64,000 nt of DNA, taken from positions 15,773,741 through 15,837,740 of the forward strand of contig OX336348.1 in assembly GCA_946902875.1 (NCBI GenBank), read 5' to 3'. This document shows positions 50,258 to 60,132 of this stretch, piece by piece. The DNA comes from Nematopogon swammerdamellus. Taxonomy: Eukaryota > Arthropoda > Insecta > Lepidoptera > Adelidae. Below the pieces are notes generated by a model. The model ran no database searches, was not told where the DNA came from, and was given only the letters and a program-made list of their open reading frames with translations. Positions within the stretch are counted from its first letter, which is position 1; every line of letters begins with the position of its first letter. Position numbers and translations under genes: made by a program.

Positions 50258-52176
50258 CAGATAAGGTACCTATCTGCGGTAGACTGAAATACTTCAGCCA
50301 ACAGTGGTCAAGTATAACCACTGACAAAACCATCCTTTCATGGATTAAAGGCTACAAAATACCCTTTGCAAGACAGGTGAGACAGGAACATGCTCCTGTC
50401 AATACCGCCCCCTCGCGTGCGGAGGCAACCGCATACAGCTCTGCTATTAAAGATCTCCTCGGTAGCGGGGCCATAGTTAAATGTACACCTTGCGAGGGAC
50501 AATATATTTCGAATGTTTTTTTAATACCAAAGTCTAATGGTCAAAAGAGGTTTATTCTCAATCTGAAAAGACTGAATTCATTTATAGATACTAAACATTT
50601 TAAGATTGAGGATTTAAGAACTGCAACCAAACTAATGTCAAAGTATTGTCGCATGGCCTCTGTCGATCTAAAGGATGCATATTTTCTAGTGCCTATTCAC
50701 AAAACACACAGAAAGTACTTAAGATTCCGATGGAGCGATAAGCTGTATGAGTTTTGCGTGTTGCCCTTTGGCTTGAGTACCGCACCCTTTGTGTTCACAA
50801 AAATTCTAAAACCTGTCATGCAATACCTACGATCTCGAGGTCTCATGTCTGTAATATACCTTGACGACATCCTATGTATAGGCAGAGACTATAACGAGTG
50901 TTTACAAAATGTCACTCAAACAACAAACCTGTTAACTTACCTAGGGTTCGTTATCAATCATGAAAAGAGTCGCCTCATCCCCAGTGTAAATATTAAATTC
51001 CTGGGTTTTTTCCTTAATTCCATGAAATACAATATTTGCCTTCCTGAAGAAAAAATACTAAATATTAAGAAACAGGTTGAAGCTATCATGAAGTTAAAAA
51101 ATTGCAAAATTAGACAATTCGCCCGATTCATTGGACTACTTGTCTCGGTCTGTCCAGCAGTCCAGTATGGCTGGCTGTATACAAAGAACTTTGAAAGACA
51201 AAAATTTCTCAACTTACGCAAACATTACAACAATTACGATAGCTACATGGAGTTAAAATATGACCTGAAACCAGATCTTCAATGGTGGTATGACAACATT
51301 GAAAAAGCCACCAATGCCATTAGAAAGAATTATAACTTTTGCTTAGAAATCTTCTCTGATTCGTCTAAAAAAGGGTGGGGGGTAGCCTGTGGTAGTGATA
51401 AGGCTAGTGGCCTGTGGAATGATGAGGAGCGTAAAGATCACATTAACCTATTGGAACTACGCGCCTCCTTTTTTGGCCTAAACATTTTTGCCAATAATCT
51501 GACAAACTGTCAAGTACTCCTACGAATTGACAATACAACAGCAATCTCTTATATAAATCGAATGGGAGGGATTCAGTTCCCACACCTTAACGCCACTGCT
51601 AGGGAAATATGGCAATGGTGTGAATGTCGTAACATTTTTATACATGCCTCATATATAAAATCGGCCGATAACGTGGTAGCAGATGCAGAATCTAGACGCT
51701 CCTACTCAGAGATAGAGTGGGAACTAGGTGATTACGCATACAAGAATATAGTAAAAGAATTCGGCCCCCCAGAAATTGACTTATTCGCTAGCAGAGCTAA
51801 CGCAAAGTGTAAAAGATTTATTTCATGGCACCAGGATCCGGACGCATTCACTATAGATGCTTTTACCATTTCATGGTCTAGTTACTACTTTTATGCTTTC
51901 CCTCCAATATCTTTAATCCTGAAATCTCTCCAAAAGATTGTAGCGGAAAGCGCAGAGGGAATTATGGTTGTTCCACGATGGCCCACACAACCGTGGTATC
52001 CCCTTTTTCAAAAAATAATAATATCAAAGGTCCTGACATTCCAACCTAATGAGGACCTATTACGCTCTTATTCCAGGAACGGGCAGATCCACCGCAACCT
52101 TACCCTGGAGTGCGCAATATTGTCCGGCAAGCGCTACTATCACGAGGCGTCCAGCCAGCGTCCATGGACATCATGA
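50083..52176 (+). CDS. DIRS reverse transcriptase / RNase H / methyltransferase-like protein
   Basis: The frame is open from 50083, after two stops, to 52176. The true start is unknown; the family's opening block 'ICGRLKYFSQQWSS' is at about 50275-50315. RT: 'NVFLIPKSNGQKRFILNL', 'MASVDLKDAYFLVPI' and 'VIYLDDILCIG' (YLDD 50857-50868). RNase H: 'LEIFSDSSKKGWGVAC', 'LLELRASFFGL', 'RIDNTTAISYINR'. A DIRS-typical C-terminal domain follows, with 'EIDLFASRANAKC' and 'VVPRWPTQPWYP', often described as methyltransferase-like. It overlaps the gag end and the recombinase start in other frames. No interruption was found. Confidence 0.92.
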   Translation, partial: KTLRIKTKKLQEPDSAPEQEPLPPAAVLGQSPAPAAEEDNQQAGDTADLPPVQQGSPLTDKVPICGRLKYFSQQWSSITTDKTILSWIKGYKIPFARQVRQEHAPVNTAPSRAEATAYSSAIKDLLGSGAIVKCTPCEGQYISNVFLIPKSNGQKRFILNLKRLNSFIDTKHFKIEDLRTATKLMSKYCRMASVDLKDAYFLVPIHKTHRKYLRFRWSDKLYEFCVLPFGLSTAPFVFTKILKPVMQYLRSRGLMSVIYLDDILCIGRDYNECLQNVTQTTNLLTYLGFVINHEKSRLIPSVNIKFLGFFLNSMKYNICLPEEKILNIKKQVEAIMKLKNCKIRQFARFIGLLVSVCPAVQYGWLYTKNFERQKFLNLRKHYNNYDSYMELKYDLKPDLQWWYDNIEKATNAIRKNYNFCLEIFSDSSKKGWGVACGSDKASGLWNDEERKDHINLLELRASFFGLNIFANNLTNCQVLLRIDNTTAISYINRMGGIQFPHLNATAREIWQWCECRNIFIHASYIKSADNVVADAESRRSYSEIEWELGDYAYKNIVKEFGPPEIDLFASRANAKCKRFISWHQDPDAFTIDAFTISWSSYYFYAFPPISLILKSLQKIVAESAEGIMVVPRWPTQPWYPLFQKIIISKVLTFQPNEDLLRSYSRNGQIHRNLTLECAILSGKRYYHEASSQRPWTS

Positions 52177-53093
52177 TAGCATCGCTTTCTACAAGTTCCC
52201 TTAAACAGTACGATAGCTGCTTAAAACGTTGGTATGCCTTCTGCACAGAAAACAATATAGATTACATTCGAGCATCAGCCCTGGACGTCATTAACTTCCT
52301 AACAAAACTGTTCAATTTAGGAAGTAAATATGGATCACTTAACTGTTCCAGAGCAGCCTTAACCTTGATTTTGGGTCCAGAAATCAGTAACGACCACCGC
52401 ATAAAAAGGCTATTTAAGGGTTTGTATAGACTGGCCCCACCTCTGCCAAAATATAATGCAACGTGGGACCCTTCCATTGTCCTTAACTACTTATCAGAAC
52501 AGTACCCTATGGAGACCCTATCTCTTGAAAACTTAAGTAAAAAACTAGTTACACTTCTCGCTTTAGCGACAGCACACAGAGCCCAAACTCTCTCTGTAAT
52601 AAATATTCAAAATATTCATGTTCTGAGCGACAAGATATTAATCAACATACCAGACTTTATTAAGACGTCACGAGCTGGGGCTTTACAGCCACAACTTATA
52701 CTACCTTTTCTTGAAGAAAACCCTGAAATATGTCCTGCAGTTACATTAAACACATATATAAATGTAACCAAGCACATACGTAAATCAGAGCAAACATTAC
52801 TCATAAGTTTTAAAAAACCGCATCACAAGGTCACGTCGCAGACCATAAGCCGCTGGATTAAGCAAACACTTTGTGATAGCGGCATCGATGTCTCGATATT
52901 TACCGCACATAGCACGAGACACGCAGCAACGTCAGCGGCACACAAGCTTGGGGTTAGCCTTGACCTAATAAGAAATACTGCCGGATGGAGCGACTCATCC
53001 TCAGTTTTTGCCAGGTTTTATAACCGCAACGTTATTAATGAAACCAGAGACATGTTCACTAGAACAATTTTTTCAAATAATAACAGAACCTAG
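52053..53093 (+). CDS. DIRS tyrosine recombinase
   Basis: Open from 52053, overlapping pol by 124 bp in another frame; no ATG precedes 52164, so the start is uncertain. The core-binding domain begins 'SLKQYDSCLKRWYAFC'. The catalytic domain shows the conserved Arg in 'ATAHRAQTLS', the HxxR box 'TAHSTRHAA', a Trp in 'AGWSDSSS' and the nucleophile Tyr in 'ARFYNRNV', the complete R-H-R-W/H-Y set. It would integrate the circular DNA intermediate without making a target duplication. No stops; likely functional. Confidence 0.93.
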   Translation, partial: GPITLLFQERADPPQPYPGVRNIVRQALLSRGVQPASMDIMIASLSTSSLKQYDSCLKRWYAFCTENNIDYIRASALDVINFLTKLFNLGSKYGSLNCSRAALTLILGPEISNDHRIKRLFKGLYRLAPPLPKYNATWDPSIVLNYLSEQYPMETLSLENLSKKLVTLLALATAHRAQTLSVINIQNIHVLSDKILINIPDFIKTSRAGALQPQLILPFLEENPEICPAVTLNTYINVTKHIRKSEQTLLISFKKPHHKVTSQTISRWIKQTLCDSGIDVSIFTAHSTRHAATSAAHKLGVSLDLIRNTAGWSDSSSVFARFYNRNVINETRDMFTRTIFSNNNRT

Positions 53094-53279
53094 TCTCAAC
53101 ACTTCTCGAATACGAAATGTACAAGTATGAGTTATTTTTAGTTCACTATTGCTCAATGTGAACAGAACAAAAAATATTTTTGTTATCTATGCTATGTCAA
53201 AGCAATTATGATTATCAACATTAAAGGGATTTATGTGGAATAAGTAGATACTCTCATTATTTCACGATTCTCTAAACAT

Positions 53280-53401
53280 CTACAAGTATAATATAATAAA
53301 TCATCTCGGGCGAAACTTAGTGAAGTACAATTAATAATTAAACGAACTTACCTGTATGTGAAGTTCTATTTTAATTGTACGAACAGTTTCGCCCGAGATG
53401 A
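53280..53401 (+). repeat. DIRS internal complementary region
   Basis: 122 bp made of the complement of the left repeat start (53280-53316), of the left 15-bp terminus (53317-53331), of the right 54-bp terminus (53332-53385) and of the right repeat end (53386-53401). It is the reverse complement of the sequence formed when the two element ends join, as the DIRS replication model requires. Confidence 0.9.
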
Positions 53402-53486
53402 GGTACTCCCTCCCTAGCCCATACTACAATTCACCTGCATTGCATTGAAACCCTAGATCTGTCGTGAAATAATATTCTCTAAACTA

Positions 53487-53651
53487 AATGAAGATCCACA
53501 GGTGGCGCCGCAGGCGCAGGGACGGCGGTGTTGCCTAGTAGGGGTTAACATTTTTGTCTTTATTCTCTTTAAAGCTCTAAAAATTGTGCCGAGAACGCGT
53601 GTACACACGGTCTACTACAAGTATAATATAATAAATCATCTCGGGCGAAAC
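53487..53651 (-). repeat. DIRS right inverted terminal repeat
   Basis: Reverse complement of 48158-48322, by eye without difference. Followed by the 54-bp unique right terminus TGTTCGTACAATTAAAATAG... to 53705. Confidence 0.9.
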
Positions 53652-53753
53652 TGTTCGTACAATTAAAATAGAACTTCACATACAGGTAAGTTCGTTTAAT
53701 TATTAATAAGTACTTATAGTAGGTAGGCACTGAGCTATGTCAGTGATTGTAGG

Positions 53754-54079
53754 TTTTTTTTTTTTTTTATTGAAACTGACACGGTTGGCTACATCACCTA
53801 CAACATCCGTGATGTCAGCCCATAACACCGGGTGAACTTGGTGCCACGTCAGTGCTACCCTTCGGTCGTGCCGGCTACACTGAACTGGACGGAAAACACA
53901 AACTATTTACATAGCCGTTTCGACCGACCTTTCATTCAGTGCGGTGGTACCAACCCGGGCGGGTTAAACCCTACCACCTAGTAATATAAGAAGGGAGTCA
54001 TATCCCTTAGTCGCCTTTTACGACATACACGGGGAGAGATGCAGTGGGGCTATTCTTTTAAAGTACCGGCCCCACACGG
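53754..54079 (-). repeat. SINE family Y copy 2, with a different head
   Basis: On the minus strand the last ~250 bp match the body of copy 1 (26036-26385) and end in a run of 16 A. The 5' head is different: a 'GGCGACTAAGGGAT' and 'CCGTGTGGGGCCGG' type segment, which I know as a common lepidopteran repeat, replaces the tRNA-like head. Confidence 0.7.
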
Positions 54080-54120
54080 TACATAGAAGTAGTAGGTATT
54101 AAAGTTCTACATTTATTTAT

Positions 54121-54290
54121 TAGGGTTCCATGTCTGTGCGGAAGCCTATTACTAAGCCTACGCCGTCTGTCTGTTTGTCTGTCCGCCTGTCCGAGGGCAG
54201 TATCTCTTGAACTGTAATAGGTAGCCCGTTGAAATTTTCACAGAATAGGTATGTGTTATTATGACGGATATAACAACAAATAATAAAAAC
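54121..54290 (+). repeat. Dispersed 'AGGGTTCC' repeat, copy 3
   Basis: Starts TAGGGTTCCATGTCTG, contains a (GTCT)n-like patch and 'TATCTCTTGAACTGTAATAGG', and ends 'TATAACAACAAATAATAAAA'. The latter half is closely matched at 58296-58410; the first part resembles 5526-5791 and 6268-6533. Confidence 0.7.
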
Positions 54291-54300
54291 TATTTAAAAA

Positions 54301-54510
54301 AATATAAAAACCGCCTTCAAAAATGTATGAAATAAAAAAAAATGGAACCCTAGAGTTGAAGGCGGTGCTAAAGAAGGCTACACAAATCACAAAGGATATC
54401 ATACACTCATGTTTTCTTGCATGCATCATTTTTGCTTGCTTTAGCACCGCCTTAAACTCTAGGGTTCCATTTTTTTTATTACATACATTTTTGAAGGCGG
54501 TTTTTATATT
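54301..54510. repeat. 210-bp palindromic MITE
   Basis: AATATAAAAACCGCCTTCAA at the left edge and its complement at the right, with further inverted blocks ('TGGAACCCTAGAG' and 'GGCGGTGCTAAAG') leading to a loop near 54390-54420. Entire arms of about 75 bp are complementary with few mismatches. Confidence 0.8.
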
Positions 54511-55639
54511 TTTTTTAATATTTTTTTTATTTCACAGTTTTTTTTAGTAATTTTTTGCTATTAATGTACTCGGCGGAATCCGCCTCGCTTTCCAATCCGA
54601 TCTTGACCAAATAAAAATGGGAGCACCTCAGGGTTATCCCCTTTCAAACAAAAAAATAATTTTAAAAATCGGCCCCCAATTGACGGAGTAATCGCATAAC
54701 AAACATCCAAAAAAAGAAAACATACCGTCGAATTGAGAATTTCCTAGGTCTAAAGTAAATTGCTCGTGAAGACAAATGCAACGAGCCCAAACACGATGGG
54801 TTTACCATGTGTAGTTTAGAAGTTCCTATGGCCACCTTCCGTCTCCATCATCAGACCAGCTCGATGTAGTACCATAATATATTAGGTGCATCTGGCCGGT
54901 CGGAAAAGATTTCAAATTTAGAATATTTATGAAACAAGGGTCCGAATAAGTATCACATCACAATATCGATTCATGTATTTCAATACAATGACAGAGAACA
55001 TTTCAAAATATTAGGTATTTATTACTTTTTAGTTCTGGTTTTTTTTTTGGAAGTCGGTTTTATATTTTTTAAAACAGTTTTCATTTCATTATTTTTAGTA
55101 ATATTACATAAAAAAGAATAATCGAAATCGATTGAAGTGGTACAGAATTGTTCGCCATATGTGTCAAACTGCAAATTACTGAAAAAGTCCACATCACAAA
55201 AGTTTTGCTGAAGGTAACCACACACCATAGTATTTTGTTGATTTTTCATAAACTGCTAAATCAATTTCAATAAAATTTAAATGAGACCACCTCTAAAGTA
55301 TGACCTACCAAACACAAAAAGAATTTTCTAAATCGGATCTCAATTGACGGAGAAATCGCGTAACAAAATAATAAAAAAAAAAAATATACACTCGAATTGA
55401 GAACCACCTCCTTTTTTTGATGTCGGTTAAAAATAAGAATAAGTAAAAAATTAAGGGGGGTTTCAATTCAAAATTCTTAGCGCCATCTATGGTTTCTTAA
55501 TAAAAACGAATAATGATTTGGCTATACATTTCCATGTAAAGTTTTGCTTTTCGATGGAAGATTCAAAGCGGCAAAGATTCAACCCGGGTATGGGCGAGGA
55601 GGACAATGTTATCCGGAGGACAATGTAGTACGGAGAGCA
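54511..55639. other. AT-rich interval without genes
   Basis: No coding similarity. The phrase 'AGTCGGTTTTATATTTTTT' (about 55062) echoes the end of the preceding palindrome and suggests more debris of the same MITE type. 'AATTGAGAACC' and 'TTGACGGAG' phrases recur at 54675-54745 and 55340-55405, a diverged local duplication. Confidence 0.45.
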
Positions 55640-56480
55640 TTTATTCCCAAGTTCTTCCACTCAAGCTTTAGAATGCCATGCCGGCCTGACAGGTGCTATT
55701 CACGCCTCTCTTGAAGGACCCGGGACTATACTTGGGGGGAAATACGTGGGCAGGGAGAGCGTTCCTGAGTTTACCAGTTCTGTGGAGGAAAGATCTGCAG
55801 AACCGATTGGTACGCACCCGTATAAGTCCAGCGTATAGGGATGCAATCCCTGTCCAGTGCGCGTTGTACGGCGGTGGAAAGGGAACGGAAGGATCGCGTT
55901 AAACAGCTCCTCCTAGCATTCACCATGAATGGAATAAGCCATAGAACACACTTAGGGCGCCGACATCCCTATGGAGTTGCAGTGTTTCTAGATCGCGGGA
56001 CACGTCGGGGTCATCCACTAGTCGCAGGGCTCGACGCTTGATCGAATCCAAAGGCGCAAGCTGGTATTTAGCTGAGCCAACCCACAAGTGCGAGCAGGAC
56101 CCCAAGCAGGACCTAATCTGTGCTTTATACAAAAGCGGCCTTTGCCCCGGCGTGAAGTACCGTCGCACCTTATTGAGTACGCCCAACTTTTAAGAAGCTA
56201 GCTTGGCCTTGCCCTAGCTAGATTATGGCGCCGAAAGTTTAGGTCGTTCGACAGTTCGACTCCGAGGACCCCGAGGTCATCGCTTTATATTTATTTTAGC
56301 GACGGGACCTGGAAGGAAGGAGCGGGTTTGAACGCCGTTCTTTTCGCGATGAACGCGCAGACTTGTGTCTTGGAAGCGTTAAACTTGACCAAATTAGTAC
56401 GGCCCGCTTCAGAAATAGACCGAGGGGTTTGTTCTAGTTCAGACAGTATTCGCCTCTTCTCATCCACAACATCCCGTCTG
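55640..56480 (-). pseudogene. LINE RT C-terminal fragment, diverged
   Basis: Read on the minus strand with several frameshifts: 'RTNLVKFNASKTQVCAF' (about 56350-56400), 'YFTPGQRPLLYKAQIRSC', 'GSAKYQLAPLDSIKRRALRL', 'LHRDVGALSVFYGLFH', then a decayed C-terminus ending near 55680. Same family as the LINE at 12713/25074. Longest clean frame 55920-56186. Confidence 0.75.
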
Positions 56481-57057
56481 GCTGAAGGGTGACTGATGTG
56501 TGATGTGATGTAGGATCCGTGTACCTACTTTTGTCCGCATAACAATGTATGTTGCCGAATAGCAGAATATCATTGGATGGGGCGGGTATTTTCATGGAGC
56601 CTCACAGTCACCGCCGTTTACCGATACAAGTTTTGGAATACCTCGACGTATCGTACTCGTAGTATTACGTATGATTATTGCACTTAACAAGGACTTTATG
56701 CACTTAACAAGGAAAGAGACCGGGAATATCACAAAATTTTTTTTACAATATAAATCTACTCAATACCGACTCTTATGGAAATTGCACACAATTGTAGTCG
56801 GTATTATTTGTTCTTTTGCACAGTTGCATAGTGTTTAAAGTGTTAAGTTATAAAGTAATTACACGATTTGATTTCGGTGGACATCATATTTTTTAATTCA
56901 ATAACTCCGTAACCGTTCAATTAATTTCGTTCTCTCCACTACTATTTAATTATAAATTAATTCTAAATTATATTTTGCCTGTGAGAATGTCTAAATTCAA
57001 AGAAAAAAAAAGTGCCACCGAAGTCAACGAAATATTGCGACGGCGGAGAAAGACCCA
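56481..57057. other. Intergenic DNA, nothing recognised
   Basis: No gene or repeat boundary seen. 'TGCACTTAACAAGGA' occurs twice in tandem near 56680-56712. Confidence 0.4.
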
Positions 57058-57276
57058 CCTACACCTGCAGCTTCACCGTTCGGAACCGGTGTAAAACTGT
57101 AGGTCCCTTCCCTTGCCCCTTACTACGTGGTAGGCTCAAATTGTAGCCGACTGGGTTGGTACCACCGTACTGGATGTAAGATGGCCGCATAGCAGCCTCG
57201 GTTGTGTTCTCCTCTAGTCCAGTATAGCCAGCAATCCAATAAAGTCTCCGGTATGGCACTTCCTTCTCCGAGGTGA
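57058..57276 (+). repeat. SINE family X copy 2, without head and tail
   Basis: Same orientation-corrected sequence as the body of 4165-4567 ('CCTACACCTGC' to 'CTCCGAGGTGATATT'). The tRNA-like head is missing, and the 3' part is replaced at GATATT by an (ATATT)n microsatellite. Confidence 0.8.
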
Positions 57277-57299
57277 TATTATATTATATTATATTATAT
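57275..57299. repeat. (ATATT)n microsatellite, short left block
   Basis: About four to five units grown from the SINE's GATATT. The same repeat, much longer, lies at 57730-57826. Confidence 0.8.
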
Positions 57300-57723
57300 G
57301 GCATAATGTAGGTATTAGCATTTGCTATATACAAACACTCATTTATTATACATCTTATAAGAGTAATAAATTAAAATTATTAAATAAACTTAAACTACCT
57401 ATCAAATAAAATAAAAAACTATAACTAAAAACTACTAAAAACTAAAAAACTTAACTACAAAATAAAATATAAACCTATAACCAATACAAAACTTAATAAC
57501 CCTCCTCCAGGTGTGACGATGTGGGCACTGTACCGAGGACGCTAGCGGCGTTGCCTCGCTGGATGGCCACACTGATACGCTGCCTCAGGAACTCGAGCGA
57601 ACGTTGTTCTCCTGAAGCAGCGTACAGGGACATCCCGATGTCTTTCGCGAGCCGCTTTGCCTCCTCAGACCATGCCCCCATCGTCTCCACCGAAAATGCG
57701 GCGAAGATGTGCTGGTGTGAAAG
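57300..57723 (-). pseudogene. Non-LTR RT 3' fragment lodged in an (ATATT)n array
   Basis: Minus-strand frame 57499-57720 reads 'VETMGAWSEEAKRLAKDIG' and 'LRQRISVAIQRGNAASVLG', the C-terminus of the same RT type as 44537-46366. A ~200-bp 3' tail follows to 57300. Both sides abut (ATATT)n repeat. Confidence 0.75.
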
Positions 57724-57729
57724 AAAGAT

Positions 57730-57826
57730 ATATTATATTATATTATATTATATTATATTATATTATATTATATTATATTATATTATATTATATTATATTA
57801 TATTATATTATATTATATTATATTAT
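57730..57826. repeat. (TATTA)n microsatellite
   Basis: About 19 pentanucleotide units, nearly perfect. The 121-codon frame through it is a repeat artefact. Confidence 0.95.
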
Positions 57827-58295
57827 TTGCATGTGATTACTGCCGGAGCCGGCTGCAAATTTACCGGTTCTTCTTCATGGATGTAATCGGTGTTCGAGTA
57901 CAGTCTAACTGCCATATGAATGTTCAATAAACAATAATAACTGCTACGCATCGAACTAAATACATACTCAATGACAGCCCCACGCATTGCATTGGCACTG
58001 AGCTATCTCAGGATTGTAGGTATTAACGTTCTTTATTTATTTATTTATTTATTACCTCGGCTGATTACACAATAAGTTATATCTACGTTGATACGTTGGG
58101 GTGATTCTGCAGGTAGATACCATTGGTCAGCCGTGACAGCCGTAGTATTATTATCACAGAACCTACTTCATAGTACAACTAGCGTAGTATCATTCCGTCT
58201 ATGGTATAAATACAATTAGGTACGGAGGTAAGGTATATGAAATTTGGTATTTGTCGGGTATTTGTCTTGGAGTATTTGTGCACGCACACCATCTT
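57827..58295. other. Intergenic DNA, nothing recognised
   Basis: A (TTTA)n patch lies at about 58033-58053. No gene seen. Confidence 0.4.
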
Positions 58296-58410
58296 TTTAG
58301 GGTTCTGTATCTATACGGAACCTGTATCTCTTGAACCGTAATAGGTAGCCTCTTGAAATTTTCACAGAATATGTGTTATTATGGCCGATATAACAACAAA
58401 TAATAAAAAT
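58296..58410 (+). repeat. Dispersed 'AGGGTTCC' repeat, copy 4
   Basis: Internally shortened relative to 54121-54290: TTAGGGTTCTGTAT, then 'TATCTCTTGAACCGTAATAGG' type sequence and the same 'ATAACAACAAATAATAAAA' end. Confidence 0.7.
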
Positions 58411-58759
58411 AACAACAAGTAAAAAATTCACGGGGTCCCCATACAAGAAACTAAAAGTGTACGCGCGCCATCTACCGAAAAGAGTAATGAAGCATTTTAA
58501 CTAATACAAAGATGGCGTGAGTGGCGCTGACCATGACATGGCGATAACATCGACTCACACTTGACCGGTTTTTTGTATATAATATAATATAAGTTACTTT
58601 AAATGTTTTGTTAGGAATATAATAAAATGTCATTGATACCTAGTTTGCTTAAATCGGATAAATAGTTATCGCAATACTCGACCAAATCTAAAACTAAGAG
58701 GCGCCATCTTTGTGTCGTTATAGATACTCATTGTAAGAAAGCGACAACATGCATTTTGA

Positions 58760-58847
58760 TAATCAGTAGAGCCATAGCCGACTATCATTGTCTCCCTCTA
58801 CGGAGGGAGACAATGACAGTCGGCTCTGGTAGAGCACGCTGATTACC
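58760..58847. other. Strong hairpin (miRNA-like or tiny MITE)
   Basis: AGCCGACTATCATTGTCTCC (58775-58794) pairs with GGAGACAATGACAGTCGGCT (58805-58824 region) with one mismatch around a short CTCTACGGAG loop. Outer AATCAG/CTGATT segments extend the stem imperfectly to about 88 nt. Confidence 0.6.
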
Positions 58848-59130
58848 TACAACGATACCACTTGTCGGTATAAACCTTTTCAGTCATACGAAAATCGTAA
58901 ATAAGCTGCTAGTTTCCATGAATTGGCCTCTCTACTATAACCTGTGTGATGATGAGTCACTGTCAACACTGCCCGAACAGAGTATATAAACACATTTACA
59001 GACCGATCACAGTTATTTTACCTCTGGCTATAAAGTTGGCTAACCTGAGCTCGGTGTCGCCATATTCGATTTAGACGATTTCCCTGTAAATAGTGTGACA
59101 ATAAACCGTTCTGCGTTTGTGCATAGTAAA
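58848..59130. other. Short interval, nothing recognised
   Basis: No gene or repeat identified. Confidence 0.4.
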
Positions 59131-60100
59131 ACTTTTTTTTTATGTAAACCAACATGGGTGGCTCTGTCGAGGGACCAATAGTACAGTCGACAATGCCAAA
59201 AACCCCTCTCCTCGCGAAACCACGCTAAGTGAGGCGCCATGCCAGCAGATTTGCGGCTGTTGCTAGGCTGTCTAGCCCGTTGATACGACGTTTGAAGACA
59301 CCTAGGTTTAAAGGATTCGGGAAACACACTCGCCGGGAGACAGTTCCACACCCTAGCGGTGCGACAAAGAAACGATTTTGAGAACCGATGGGTTCTCAAA
59401 TGCCCAATGTCAACAACAAAAGGTGCTCAGTTTCTCTGCGGCAAGTGCTGCAAAGATAGGTTAGATAGTAAGGAATAAGGGAAGTAAGTTCCTCCGAGCA
59501 GCGTCCATGATAGTACCTGTAGAACAGACTGAGTGACCCTACAAATCGTCTGTGACTGAGAGACTCCAGATCATCAGTCAGTTTCGGGTCTCCCACCAGA
59601 TGGACGGCTCTGCGCTGTATTGAATCCAAGGACGCCAACAGATACTGATAATTGGGGCTACCTTCCCAAATGTGGCTACAGTATTCCATCACCGGCCTAA
59701 TCTGCGATTTGTACAACATAAGTAGTTGTGCCGGTGAGAAGAACCTCATATTTCGGTATAGGATCCCCAATTTTTTATGCGGTTTTGGCCTTGGACATTT
59801 TGCACCCCAGTAGGTCTAGGTGCTCCGAGACAGGAACGACACTGCCTTAGAAATTCGCAAGGAAAGGGAAGGGGTCGACCTTAGCAGAGAATACACAGCA
59901 TTGCGTCTTGCGAACGTTGAAGGCAACAAGGTTCTCGTTGTCCCAAGTGGCAACTTTTTCAAGAACCTTATCCACCCTTTCTACAACAGAACGTTGCACC
60001 TTGCTGGGCTGTGCATCTCTGCTCTTCCAGTCCTTGACATAACCTTCATGCCCTGTGCTGTCATCTGCGTAACTGTCACACTTTGGTGTTTTTAACTCTC
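59131..60100 (-). pseudogene. LINE RT C-terminal half with A-tail
   Basis: On the minus strand: 'VAFNVRKTQCCVFSA' (about 59885-59930), 'YRNMRFFSPAQLLMLYKSQI', 'EYCSHIWEGSPNYQY', 'SIQRRAVHLVGDP', 'RRFVGSLSLFYRYYHGRCS', then, after a shift near 59397, 'RFSKSFLCRTARVWNCLPAS'. The 3' end is a run of nine A (plus-strand T tract at about 59132-59140). Clean frames are 59396-59770 and 59040-59399. The enzyme core is missing. The last ~45 nt resemble SINE X. Confidence 0.8.
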
Positions 60101-60132
60101 CTAAAATATTTGACCCTAATAAAGAGGCACAT

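Larger units (their letters stand above)
48143..53705 (+). mobile_element. Complete DIRS-type tyrosine-recombinase retrotransposon
   Basis: 5563 bp. The left end is a 15-bp unique terminus (48143-48157) followed by a 165-bp inverted terminal repeat (48158-48322). The right end is the inverted repeat (53487-53651) followed by a 54-bp unique terminus (53652-53705). Inside are gag (two exons), RT/RNase H/methyltransferase-like pol, a tyrosine recombinase and an internal complementary region. No target duplication, as expected for recombinase-mediated insertion. The only visible lesion is one extra A in gag. Confidence 0.92.

Noticed and set aside
57521..57886. A 121-codon frame with an Ile/Leu/Tyr repeat
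   Set aside because: It is the translation of the (TATTA)n microsatellite joined to antisense LINE sequence.
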